DNA of 36,992 nt from Candidatus Gastranaerophilales bacterium (GTDB lineage Bacteria; Cyanobacteriota; Vampirovibrionia; Gastranaerophilales; Gastranaerophilaceae), in assembly GCA_944322705.1 (NCBI GenBank), contig CALUPR010000005.1, positions 1 to 36,992 of the forward strand, read 5' to 3'. The first letter of the stretch is position 1, and each line of letters begins with the position of its first letter. Below, in pieces: positions 23,956-32,174 of this stretch. Position numbers and translations under genes: made by a program. The notes beneath the pieces were generated by a model. The model worked only from the letters and a program-made list of their open reading frames with translations, was not told where the DNA came from and made no database searches.

Positions 23956-24702
23956 ATGCAGGAAATAACAAGCGTAAATAATAATCTGGTAAAAGAAACC
24001 GTAAAATTACAGCAGAAAAAATACCGTGATAAAGAGAATAAATTTTTGCTTGAGGGCTTTAAATGTATTTTTGAAGCTTTTGACGCGGGGATTAAAATTG
24101 AATATGCATTTGTATCAGATGTGAAAAAATATGAATTTCTTGAAGATAAGACAATTTTTACAAGCGAACCTGTTTTGAAAAAAATCTCTACAACAGATAC
24201 AGCACCGGATGCTGTTGCGGTTGCTTTTAAAAAGAATTATACTGTAGAAAGTTTATCTGGTGCAAAAAAAGTTGTGCTTCTGGAAAACATAAAAGATTTA
24301 GGTAATCTTGGTACAATTTTGAGAACTTCAACGGCGTTCGGGGCAGATGCGGTAGTTTTGTACGGAAAAGAATGCGCCGATTTATATAATCCCAAATGCG
24401 TGCGTTCATCTGTGGGAAATCTGTGGAAAATTCCTGTTGTGTATATTGAAGAATTTAAAGAACTGCAGTCTGTATTTAAAGACTATGAGCGTATTGCAAC
24501 ACTTCCCAGAGCATCGCTATCGTTGAAAAAAGTTAATGTTACACCGCCTGTTCTCGTAATGTTCGGCTCTGAAGCGGACGGGCTTTCAGATGAATTGATT
24601 AATTTTGCAACAAAAGAAGTCAAAATAGAAATGGCATCTTCTGTAGAATCTTTGAATTTGTCTGTTTCATGTGCTGTTGTGTTATATAAATTATTTTTAT
24701 AG
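23956..24702 (+). CDS. TrmH/SpoU-family RNA 2'-O-methyltransferase
   Basis: 248 residues. N-terminal substrate-binding domain (EITSVNNNLVKETVKLQQKK, FLLEGFKCIFEA), then the SPOUT domain with LENIKDLGNLGTILRTSTAFG (motif 1, catalytic Arg and Asn), VLVMFGSEADGLSDEL (motif 2) and SLNLSVSCAVVLYKL (motif 3). These are all SAM/knot motifs of the family that methylates ribose in 23S rRNA or tRNA (TrmH, RlmB, TsnR-like). The exact target is not determinable. The ATG follows the peptidase stop without a gap, so translation is probably coupled. Confidence 0.92.
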   Translation: MQEITSVNNNLVKETVKLQQKKYRDKENKFLLEGFKCIFEAFDAGIKIEYAFVSDVKKYEFLEDKTIFTSEPVLKKISTTDTAPDAVAVAFKKNYTVESLSGAKKVVLLENIKDLGNLGTILRTSTAFGADAVVLYGKECADLYNPKCVRSSVGNLWKIPVVYIEEFKELQSVFKDYERIATLPRASLSLKKVNVTPPVLVMFGSEADGLSDELINFATKEVKIEMASSVESLNLSVSCAVVLYKLFL

Positions 24703-24714
24703 TAAAATTAATAT

Positions 24715-26112
24715 ATGGATATTTTGGAAGTTAAAAATCTCTGGAGTGATGTAAAAAACGATTTAAAAGAAAATGTGCCTGCCCCTGCATTTCAAATGTG
24801 GATGGATGCTTTGGAGCCGGCAGATTATGACGGCAATATATTTTCACTTTTAACTGTACATTCACTTGCTCCGCAGGTTATAAAAGCAAACTATGACAAC
24901 CAGATATTAAATGCATTAAGAAAAGTTTTGGGCAAGGATATTGCCTATCAGATTACTTTTGATTCTGAACTTGCCGACAGGTATCAGAAAGAAAAGAAAA
25001 AAGAACTTCAAAAAGCAAAAAGGGCGCTTCCCGAAACAGAAGAGTCAAAATTTCTTGATAATCTTGCTCAGATGCAATCCTCTGCTAATTTGAATTTGAA
25101 ATATAAATTTTCAAATTTTGTAGTCGGTGAAAACAGCCGTTTTGCTCATGCTGCTGCATTTGCGGTGGCTCAAAATCCTGCAAAAAAATATAATCCATTA
25201 TTTATTTACGGAGCATCAGGACTTGGCAAAACCCACTTGATGCAAGCAATAGGACATTACATTATTTTTAATAAGCCGAAATTAAAAGTTAAATATATTA
25301 AGACTGAAGAGTATGTCAACGAATTAATAAAAAATATTCAGTGCGGCGGTAATGACAGAAACAGCAGAATGGATAAGTTCCGTCAGAAATACAGAAATGT
25401 CGATGTGCTTTTGATTGATGATATTCAATTTTTGGAAAGTAAAACATACACTATGGAAGAAATTTTCCATACCTTTGACAGTCTGCACAATAAAAATAAA
25501 CAAATAGTAATAACTTCCGACAGACTTCCTAAAGATATTCCGACCCTTCCTGACAGACTGCGAACACGTTTTGAGATGGGGTTGATGGTTGATATAACGC
25601 CTCCTGATTTTGAAACAAGGGTTGCAATTTTGAAAAATCTTGCAGAACAGGCAAATGTTAAAGCAGACTTTGCTGTTTTTGAATATATAGCAAAAAACTT
25701 TGTAAATAATGTCAGGGAACTTGAAGGTGCGTTTAACAAAGTCAGTGCTTACGCAGATATTGAAAAAGCGGATTTAACTCTTGAATATGCAAAAAAAGTC
25801 TTAAACTGTGAAGCAACACGTCAGGAACTTACGATTGAAAAAGTGGCAAAAGCTGTAGGGGAATATTACGGAGTTTCATTAAGTGACTTTTTAAGTGCTG
25901 CAAGAAATCAAAGAGTTTCATCAGCACGTCATGTTGCGGTTTATCTTGCACGTGAACTAACACAGAAAAGTTTCGAAAGCATTGCGGAATTTTTTAAGAA
26001 AAAACATACAACAATGCTTTATTCTTATGAAAAGATACGTGATGATTTAAAAACAAATAAAAATTTGGATCAGGATATAGCTGTAATAAGGAGATCTTTG
26101 AGGGAAAGCTGA
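24715..26112 (+). CDS. dnaA: Chromosomal replication initiator DnaA
   Basis: 465 residues, all four domains. Domain I at 1-80; a short linker; domain III AAA+ with Walker A GASGLGKT (166-173) and Walker B LLIDDIQF (232-239), plus sensor ITSDRLP and the arginine-finger region RLRTRFEMGL; domain IV with the DnaA-box-binding signature SSARHVAVYLARELTQKSF and KKKHTTMLYSYEKI. There is no Shine-Dalgarno; TAAAAT (24703-24708) ends six bases before the ATG, hinting at a dedicated leaderless transcript besides readthrough from trmH. No obvious TTATNCACA cluster is nearby, so the origin is probably elsewhere. Overlaps ruvA by one base. Confidence 0.97.
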   Translation: MDILEVKNLWSDVKNDLKENVPAPAFQMWMDALEPADYDGNIFSLLTVHSLAPQVIKANYDNQILNALRKVLGKDIAYQITFDSELADRYQKEKKKELQKAKRALPETEESKFLDNLAQMQSSANLNLKYKFSNFVVGENSRFAHAAAFAVAQNPAKKYNPLFIYGASGLGKTHLMQAIGHYIIFNKPKLKVKYIKTEEYVNELIKNIQCGGNDRNSRMDKFRQKYRNVDVLLIDDIQFLESKTYTMEEIFHTFDSLHNKNKQIVITSDRLPKDIPTLPDRLRTRFEMGLMVDITPPDFETRVAILKNLAEQANVKADFAVFEYIAKNFVNNVRELEGAFNKVSAYADIEKADLTLEYAKKVLNCEATRQELTIEKVAKAVGEYYGVSLSDFLSAARNQRVSSARHVAVYLARELTQKSFESIAEFFKKKHTTMLYSYEKIRDDLKTNKNLDQDIAVIRRSLRES

Positions 26113-26729
26113 TGTATGATTATATAAAGGGTATTTTAACAAACAAGACAAATTCATCTAAGGGAACTTACGTTACTGTAGAAGCATCAGGAATAGGTTA
26201 TCTTTTGGAGGTTACAACTCGTGATTTTTCAAGAATGCCTGACGGAGATATAAAAATTTATACTGTTCTTTTGCATAGGGAAGATAAAATGAGTTTTTGC
26301 GGTTTTTTGCATAAAGAGGACAGAGATATATTTAATATTTTAACTTCTGTATCAGGTGTAGGTTCTAAAATGGCTCTTACACTGCTTGATGAATTTGAGT
26401 CTTCGGAACTTATAGGCTTTGTAATAGACGGTAATTATAAAGAATTAACACGTGCAAAAGGTGTAGGACCTAAATTAGCACAGAAAATAATTCTTGAATT
26501 AAAAGATAAATTGATGAACTATCAAACAAAAGAGCCTATAGAAATTGTGTCAATTACCCCTGCAAAAATTGATGACAGAGCTGTTGAAGATGCTCAGATG
26601 GTACTTGTATCTCTTGGTTATGAGCGTAAAGAAATACAAAATGCAATATCAAAAGCTCTTGCGATACTGAACGATAAAGCGTCTGCCGAAGAAATTTTGA
26701 AAGAGGCATTGAAAATTCTATCTACCTAG
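26112..26729 (+). CDS. ruvA: Holliday junction DNA helicase subunit RuvA
   Basis: 205 residues. Domain I OB-fold (MYDYIKGILTNK, SGIGYLLEV, FCGFLHKEDRDIFN), domain II with two helix-hairpin-helix motifs (LTSVSGVGSKMAL and LTRAKGVGPKLAQKI, followed by ELKDKL), an acidic/flexible linker, and domain III (AVEDAQMVLVSLGYERKEI) for RuvB contact. Tetramers of RuvA hold Holliday junctions for RuvB branch migration. Its start overlaps the dnaA stop (TGATG), an uncommon pairing. The 3' end overlaps the convergent Xre gene by four bases. Confidence 0.96.
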   Translation: MYDYIKGILTNKTNSSKGTYVTVEASGIGYLLEVTTRDFSRMPDGDIKIYTVLLHREDKMSFCGFLHKEDRDIFNILTSVSGVGSKMALTLLDEFESSELIGFVIDGNYKELTRAKGVGPKLAQKIILELKDKLMNYQTKEPIEIVSITPAKIDDRAVEDAQMVLVSLGYERKEIQNAISKALAILNDKASAEEILKEALKILST

Positions 26730-26935
26730 TCAACTCCTTTAAAAAGTTCATTTATATCGATTTCAAGAACTTTGGCGATTAGATACAGATTTATTGCATT
26801 GGGTATTTGTTTCCCCTGTTCTATTGCAGTAATTGAGGTTTGGCTTAAATCAACCATTTCTGCCAATTCTGCCTGTGATAAAGATTTTCTGTTTCTTTCT
26901 GCTTTTATGTTTAGACCTAATGCTTTAATATTCAT
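26726..26935 (-). CDS. Xre/Cro-type helix-turn-helix repressor
   Basis: 69 residues, nearly all one HTH_3 domain: LGLNIKAERNRKSLSQAELA (helices 1-2), EMVDLSQTSITAIEQGKQIP (turn and recognition helix), then LIAKVLEIDINELF. It is a stand-alone DNA-binding module of Cro/CI type. The frame extends eight codons up to a TTG, but the ATG at 26935 gives a normal N-terminus. There is no Shine-Dalgarno; TTGAAG-17-AATAAT ends six bases before this ATG, so the mRNA is probably leaderless. The divergent promoter of the neighbour at 27025 is decorated with two palindromes, the obvious operator candidates. Confidence 0.85.
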   Translation of the reverse strand: MNIKALGLNIKAERNRKSLSQAELAEMVDLSQTSITAIEQGKQIPNAINLYLIAKVLEIDINELFKGVD

Positions 26936-26949
26936 ATATATATTATTTA

Positions 26950-26973
26950 CTATTGACAATTTATCTTCAATAG
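26950..26973. promoter_or_regulatory. Palindrome over the -35 of the small-protein promoter
   Basis: CTATTGA (26950-26956), ten-base spacer, TCAATAG (26967-26973). It overlaps the plus-strand -35 (TTGACA, 26953-26958) and lies inside the predicted -35/-10 region of the divergent Xre gene. Confidence 0.5.
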
Positions 26974-26981
26974 TGTAAACT
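26953..26981 (+). promoter_or_regulatory. Promoter of the small acidic protein gene
   Basis: Perfect TTGACA (26953-26958), 17-base spacer, TAAACT (26976-26981). Start of transcription would be near 26988, inside the second palindrome, with the ATG at 27025. Confidence 0.75.
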
Positions 26982-27001
26982 TAATAATAAATTAAGTTTA
27001 C
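26975..27001. promoter_or_regulatory. Candidate operator palindrome over the -10
   Basis: GTAAACTTAA (26975-26984) and TTAAGTTTAC (26992-27001) are perfect 10-base inverted arms around seven bases. They cover the -10 and the expected transcription start of the 27025 gene, the classic place for a repressor. The encoded RNA hairpin lacks a T-run, so it is not a terminator. Confidence 0.65.
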
Positions 27002-27024
27002 TTATTAAATATTGAGGAGAATTT

Positions 27025-27252
27025 ATGACGAATCTTTCAGATATGATAGAAGATGTTGAAATGAAAATTTATGAAATTCAGTCAATAAACAAATGCATAC
27101 GCGATGTAGTTGAACACTATGTTAATAATTCAGATGACTGCTATCATGTTCTGCCGATTACAGAAATCGTATGTGATAGATTAGAAAAGCTCACCGATGA
27201 TTACAGTGAGCTTGAAGTTGAAATATATAAAAAATGTGATCTGAACTGGTGA
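27025..27252 (+). CDS. Small acidic protein, unknown function, probably Xre-controlled
   Basis: 75 residues, acidic, with helical N-terminal half (LSDMIEDVEMKIYEIQSINK) and a C-terminal helix (CDRLEKLTDDYSELEVEIYK) separated by a Cys/His/Pro-containing middle. No membrane segment or signal. GAGGAGAA gives a strong ribosome binding site. It is transcribed away from the Xre gene under a consensus promoter covered by palindromes, so its expression is likely tightly repressed. It resembles small accessory genes of phage or toxin-antitoxin loci in layout only; no family recognised. Confidence 0.65.
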   Translation: MTNLSDMIEDVEMKIYEIQSINKCIRDVVEHYVNNSDDCYHVLPITEIVCDRLEKLTDDYSELEVEIYKKCDLNW

Positions 27253-27272
27253 ACCGAGTACAACAACAATTT

Positions 27273-28268
27273 TTATACCATCAGCGCGATAAGAGCAGCA
27301 ACAACCATTGCGGGTCCAAAAGGCATATATGTCCTGTTTTCGGGATGTTCTCTTAACCCTTTAAATATAAGAATACAAGATGCAACTCCGAGTATTGCAA
27401 GAATAAAGGCACCGATTGTATAAACAATCATTGTATCAGGAGTTATAATTCTTAAATGCTGCAAAGCGTAAAAAGTAATTGCATATAAAACAAAAATACT
27501 AAAAGATATTAAAGTTTTCCAATCTTTTGTCTTAACAAGTCCCTTAATAAATATAGGAAGGAATATAACAACCTGTATTAATACTCCGAGTCCAAGTATA
27601 ATGACAAGAGTTTTCCATCCGAATATTGCCCCCAAACCTGCCGCAATAAAAGTATCGCCTTCTCCGAAAGCACGTGTACCGGCGACTAAATAGCCGGCTC
27701 TTGCACATATTTCTAAAATCAATATTCCGACTATTATACCCAGCAGTGAATTTGTTATAGGATTATTCAACAATATGTATTTGGTAAATTCCAGAGGCGT
27801 GCCTGTATAGTGCATTTGAGTTACGGCAGCAATTGTGACAATAATTGCGTATAAAAGCCCTAGTCCTACAAGGATATATGTATGAAGATCGTAAACGACT
27901 TTTTCTTTAATATCGGTTCCGGCTATAACTATGAAAATAGCGGCAACTGCCCAGACAAAAAGTGTTTGCAAACTAACACCGAATTTCATAAACAACAATG
28001 TGAAAATTATACCGGTTAGAAGTTCTACAATCGGATATTGAATACTTATATGTTCTTTACAGAAAGCGCATTTCCCTTTTAAGAAAATATAAGAAATTAC
28101 GGGTATATTATGCCACCATTTTAAAGGTGTTCCGCATTTAGGACATTTTGATGCAGGAAACACTATAGATTCTTCGCTTAAAGTTCTTAAAATTACTACG
28201 TTTAAAAAACTTCCGATGCATAAACCTGTTATAAATACAAAGGCTAATATTGCAATTAGTGCTCCCAT
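27273..28268 (-). CDS. Type IV prepilin peptidase (A24 family, PilD-like)
   Basis: An integral membrane aspartic protease that cleaves and N-methylates prepilins such as the three encoded here. The N-terminal segment CIGSFLNVVILRT leads to the cytoplasmic Cys domain CPKCGTPLKWWHNIP...CAFC (two CxxC pairs, as in PilD). Catalytic aspartates are in GTDIKEKVVYD and FGEGDTF. About eight hydrophobic segments; 331 residues, somewhat longer at the C-terminus than E. coli/Pseudomonas PilD. Ten bases downstream of the SigF-like gene on the same strand, so the two form an operon. Confidence 0.93.
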   Translation of the reverse strand: MGALIAILAFVFITGLCIGSFLNVVILRTLSEESIVFPASKCPKCGTPLKWWHNIPVISYIFLKGKCAFCKEHISIQYPIVELLTGIIFTLLFMKFGVSLQTLFVWAVAAIFIVIAGTDIKEKVVYDLHTYILVGLGLLYAIIVTIAAVTQMHYTGTPLEFTKYILLNNPITNSLLGIIVGILILEICARAGYLVAGTRAFGEGDTFIAAGLGAIFGWKTLVIILGLGVLIQVVIFLPIFIKGLVKTKDWKTLISFSIFVLYAITFYALQHLRIITPDTMIVYTIGAFILAILGVASCILIFKGLREHPENRTYMPFGPAMVVAALIALMV

Positions 28269-28278
28269 AATGTCTCCT

Positions 28279-29067
28279 TTAGTTTTCGTCTTTAGATTTA
28301 ATAATCTGATACATTTTGCTTATTGCTTTTTTAAGTCTTCTTGAAACCTGCATCTGCGAAATATTGAGTCTTTCTGAAATTTCACGCTGATTTAAGTCTT
28401 GATAGTAGCTTAATTCAATAATTTTTTGCAGATCAGCCGGAAGTTTTTTAATGGCTTCAGCAAGCATAATTTTATTTTCGTAGGAATTCATAAAATCCTG
28501 ATAGTCACCTGACGGAATTTTGTCAATAAGAGTCAGGTCGTCATCATCAACTGAAGAAATTGCCTGATCAAGAGAAAGAGTACTTTTGCAAAGCTCAATT
28601 TCCATAACTTCATGAATCTTTTCAACAGGAATCCCGATAACATCCGCAATTTGATCTTCAGTAGGATCTTCAAAACCTTTGCTTTTTAATTGTTTGACAG
28701 CTGAACTTATTTTAAAAACAAGTTCCTGCAACTCTCTCGGAGCTTTTATCATGGAAGCTTTGTCCCTGAGGTAGTGCTTTATTTCTCCGCGAATAAAATA
28801 TGAAGCATAGGTTTTAAATTTTGCGTTTTTATCGGGTTTAAAAAATTCTATGGCTTTAATCAGCCCTATTGAACCAACCTGTATTAAGTCCTCATTAGAA
28901 ATACCTGATTGCGCAGATATACTGCCCGCAATTTTTTTTACAAGTTGCATTGCGTTTTCAACAATATTAATGTGCAGCATTCTTTTTTTCTTTTCATCTT
29001 TGCATCCTTTATATGCAAGAATCTGCGCATCTAAATCATCTTCAAGTTTTTCTTTAATCTCCGACAA
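28279..29067 (-). CDS. Alternative sigma factor, SigF/SigB-like group 3
   Basis: 262 residues from a TTG start. Region 2 contains ISNEDLIQVGSIGLIKAIEFF and FKTYASYFIRGEIKHYLRD, typical of the SigB/SigF/FliA branch. Region 3 follows (PTEDQIADVIGIPVEKIHEV), then region 4 with LPADLQKIIELSYYQDL and the HTH REISERLNISQMQVSRRLKK. The frame opens at a TTG at 29079, but TTGGAG there is a ribosome binding site for the TTG at 29067. TATAAT (29092-29097, minus) preceded by TGC is an extended -10. In cyanobacteria, SigF controls pilus genes; here it sits in an operon with the prepilin peptidase. Confidence 0.85.
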   Translation of the reverse strand: MSEIKEKLEDDLDAQILAYKGCKDEKKKRMLHINIVENAMQLVKKIAGSISAQSGISNEDLIQVGSIGLIKAIEFFKPDKNAKFKTYASYFIRGEIKHYLRDKASMIKAPRELQELVFKISSAVKQLKSKGFEDPTEDQIADVIGIPVEKIHEVMEIELCKSTLSLDQAISSVDDDDLTLIDKIPSGDYQDFMNSYENKIMLAEAIKKLPADLQKIIELSYYQDLNQREISERLNISQMQVSRRLKKAISKMYQIIKSKDEN

Positions 29068-29195
29068 AATTATCTCCAATCATTATTTGATATTATAGCA
29101 TAATTTCTGTATTAAAAAAATCATTAAATTTATGTAATAATTTACGGGCATGTAAATTTTTTGTGTTAACATAATAAAATAACGGAGTAGAGAAT

Positions 29196-29477
29196 ATGAT
29201 TACAATTAAAGATGTTGAACATGTTGCTAAATTAGCCAGATTGGAATTAACAGAAGAAGAAAAAGAACTTTATACAAAGCAATTAGGTGATGTTTTAAAA
29301 TATGTTGATCAAATGAATGAGGTTGATACAACAAATGTTAAACCTATGTGTCAGGTTATAGATTTCTATAATGTTATGCGTGAGGATAAAGTAGTTCAGG
29401 AAATCAGCAAAGAAGATTTAATGGCTAATGCACCCGAAGAAGAAAACGGATTTTTCAAGGTGCCGAAAATTAATTAA
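29196..29477 (+). CDS. gatC: Asp/Glu-tRNA(Asn/Gln) amidotransferase subunit GatC
   Basis: 93 residues. Opening ITIKDVEHVAKLARLELTEE and the later YVDQMNEVDTTNVKPMCQV are the family signature; the C-terminus PEEENGFFKVPKI also fits. GatC stabilises GatA in the GatCAB complex that makes Gln-tRNA(Gln) or Asn-tRNA(Asn) by transamidation. GGAG upstream supports the start. gatA and gatB are not adjacent; a repeat-like hairpin and pyrG follow instead. Confidence 0.94.
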   Translation: MITIKDVEHVAKLARLELTEEEKELYTKQLGDVLKYVDQMNEVDTTNVKPMCQVIDFYNVMREDKVVQEISKEDLMANAPEEENGFFKVPKIN

Positions 29478-29515
29478 ATAAAAGCATATAAAGCAAGACA
29501 GATGCGAGGGGTTAT

Positions 29516-29540
29516 GATTCTGAAACAGGTTCAGAATGAC
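29516..29540. repeat. Dispersed-repeat-like hairpin between gatC and pyrG
   Basis: ATTCTGAA (29517-29524) pairs with TTCAGAAT (29530-29537) around ACAGG, followed by GAC. The word GTCATTCTGAAC... and its complement is a widespread intergenic repeat in many bacterial genomes. No T-run follows, so it is not a terminator. Confidence 0.5.
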
Positions 29541-29567
29541 AGTTTCTGTATTGTTGGAAAGGGATAA

Positions 29568-31172
<1,605 letters not shown>

Positions 31173-31184
31173 AAAAGATAAATT

Positions 31185-32027
31185 TTAATATTTCCATGGA
31201 TAATCTTCTTTAATTTCCCATCCGTCAAGCATTATAAGGTAGCCGCAAACCTGAGCATCCGAATTACCGGAACAATATCTCAAATAAGAATTTCTCGATG
31301 AGTTACCATAATTATGCATTGTAAATTTATTAGATGTAAGTTCAAGAGTTATATAAAAAACATCTTTTCCCACTATATTCGGTCCTTTAAAACCATTTGT
31401 ATCTACTGCAAAAATAATGTTGCGATATGCTCTTTCTATGCATTTACCGTCATCATCTCTTTTTGAACAGGCATCACCAATACCTATACGTAATAAAGTC
31501 CCGTTTCCGAGTGTAAGCCAATATCCTGTTTTCTCTTGTTTCTCTTTACTTACAGGCAAGTATATACCGTCATAGCCTATAGTCGCGGAGTTGTAGTATC
31601 CAATATCATCAGCTATTTTTACATTTGGCTTAAAATATTTTTCAACAAAATTAATTGTAACTTCCTTTGAATTAACAGTTGACGTGTCAGCCCCATAATT
31701 GTATCCGAAATCCCATCCGAAAACATCTCCGTTTTGAACCTGAGCTGCAGTTAATGCCTGACTGACAACAGAATATGCATGTTTTAATTTAGTTGCTGTT
31801 TGTTTATTTCTGTAGTCAGCAACAATTGACGGAATCGTCAAAGCAGCAACAATACCGATGATGCCAAGGGTGATTAAAACCTCAGCAAGAGTGAATGCAG
31901 CTCGACGGGTATTGTTGGAATGGGCTACGTGCGTAGCACGCTTGCAATAACAATTTTTCAAATGTGACGTGTCAAGCGGCACGCTTGCAGGGGGGGGGGC
32001 AATTGTCAGCTTCTTAATTCTTTCCAT
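31185..32027 (-). CDS. Prepilin-like protein with repeat-derived leader and poly-C tract
   Basis: 280 residues. Prepilin signature at 44-58 (AFTLAEVLITLGIIG), hydrophobic helix to ~residue 65, then a globular domain ending in DGWEIKEDYPWKY, with DTNGFKGPNIVGKDVF and several Cys. The 43-residue leader is far longer than usual. It contains ATHVAHSNNTRRA, the unit seen twice in the first prepilin, and a run of ten Cs encoding Ala-Pro-Pro-Pro (residues 10-13). AAGAGGAG before the ATG and TTGACA-17-AATAAT upstream make it a well-expressed gene. Slippage in the C tract would switch it off. Major versus minor pilin cannot be told. Confidence 0.85.
   Translation of the reverse strand: MERIKKLTIAPPPASVPLDTSHLKNCYCKRATHVAHSNNTRRAAFTLAEVLITLGIIGIVAALTIPSIVADYRNKQTATKLKHAYSVVSQALTAAQVQNGDVFGWDFGYNYGADTSTVNSKEVTINFVEKYFKPNVKIADDIGYYNSATIGYDGIYLPVSKEKQEKTGYWLTLGNGTLLRIGIGDACSKRDDDGKCIERAYRNIIFAVDTNGFKGPNIVGKDVFYITLELTSNKFTMHNYGNSSRNSYLRYCSGNSDAQVCGYLIMLDGWEIKEDYPWKY
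31990..31999. repeat. Ten-base homopolymer (G on +, C in the gene)
   Basis: Ten consecutive Gs lie 28-37 bases inside the 5' end of the minus-strand prepilin gene. In such AT-rich DNA this is striking and is the typical form of a slipped-strand phase-variation tract. An 11-bp direct repeat (GCACGCTTGCA at 31936-31946 and 31979-31989) borders it. Confidence 0.85.
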
Positions 32028-32062
32028 AATAAAAACTCCTCTTAATTTCCTTCAATACATTT

Positions 32063-32091
32063 ATTATTTACGATTTTTCAGATTTTGTCAA
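32063..32091 (-). promoter_or_regulatory. Promoter of the second prepilin gene
   Basis: On the minus strand: TTGACA (32091-32086), 17-base spacer, AATAAT (32068-32063). A near-consensus sigma-70 promoter 36 bases before the start codon. Confidence 0.7.
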
Positions 32092-32111
32092 CAGTATATA
32101 TCAAAATTTGC

Positions 32112-32140
32112 TTGACCTGATTATATTTTGGTAGTATTCT
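32112..32140 (+). promoter_or_regulatory. Promoter of the MFS / radical SAM pair
   Basis: TTGACC (32112-32117), 17-base spacer, TATTCT (32135-32140). Back-to-back with the prepilin promoter, about 20 bases apart. Confidence 0.6.
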
Positions 32141-32174
32141 TAAATACACGGACTACACTTGGGGGAGATAATTA

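Noticed and set aside
24600-24715. Replication origin next to dnaA
   Set aside because: No cluster of TTATNCACA-like boxes and no AT-rich unwinding element in a gene-free region; the upstream gene abuts dnaA.
26726-27252. Classical toxin-antitoxin pair
   Set aside because: The genes are divergent rather than co-directional and the 75-residue protein shows no RelE, HipA, MazF or similar features.
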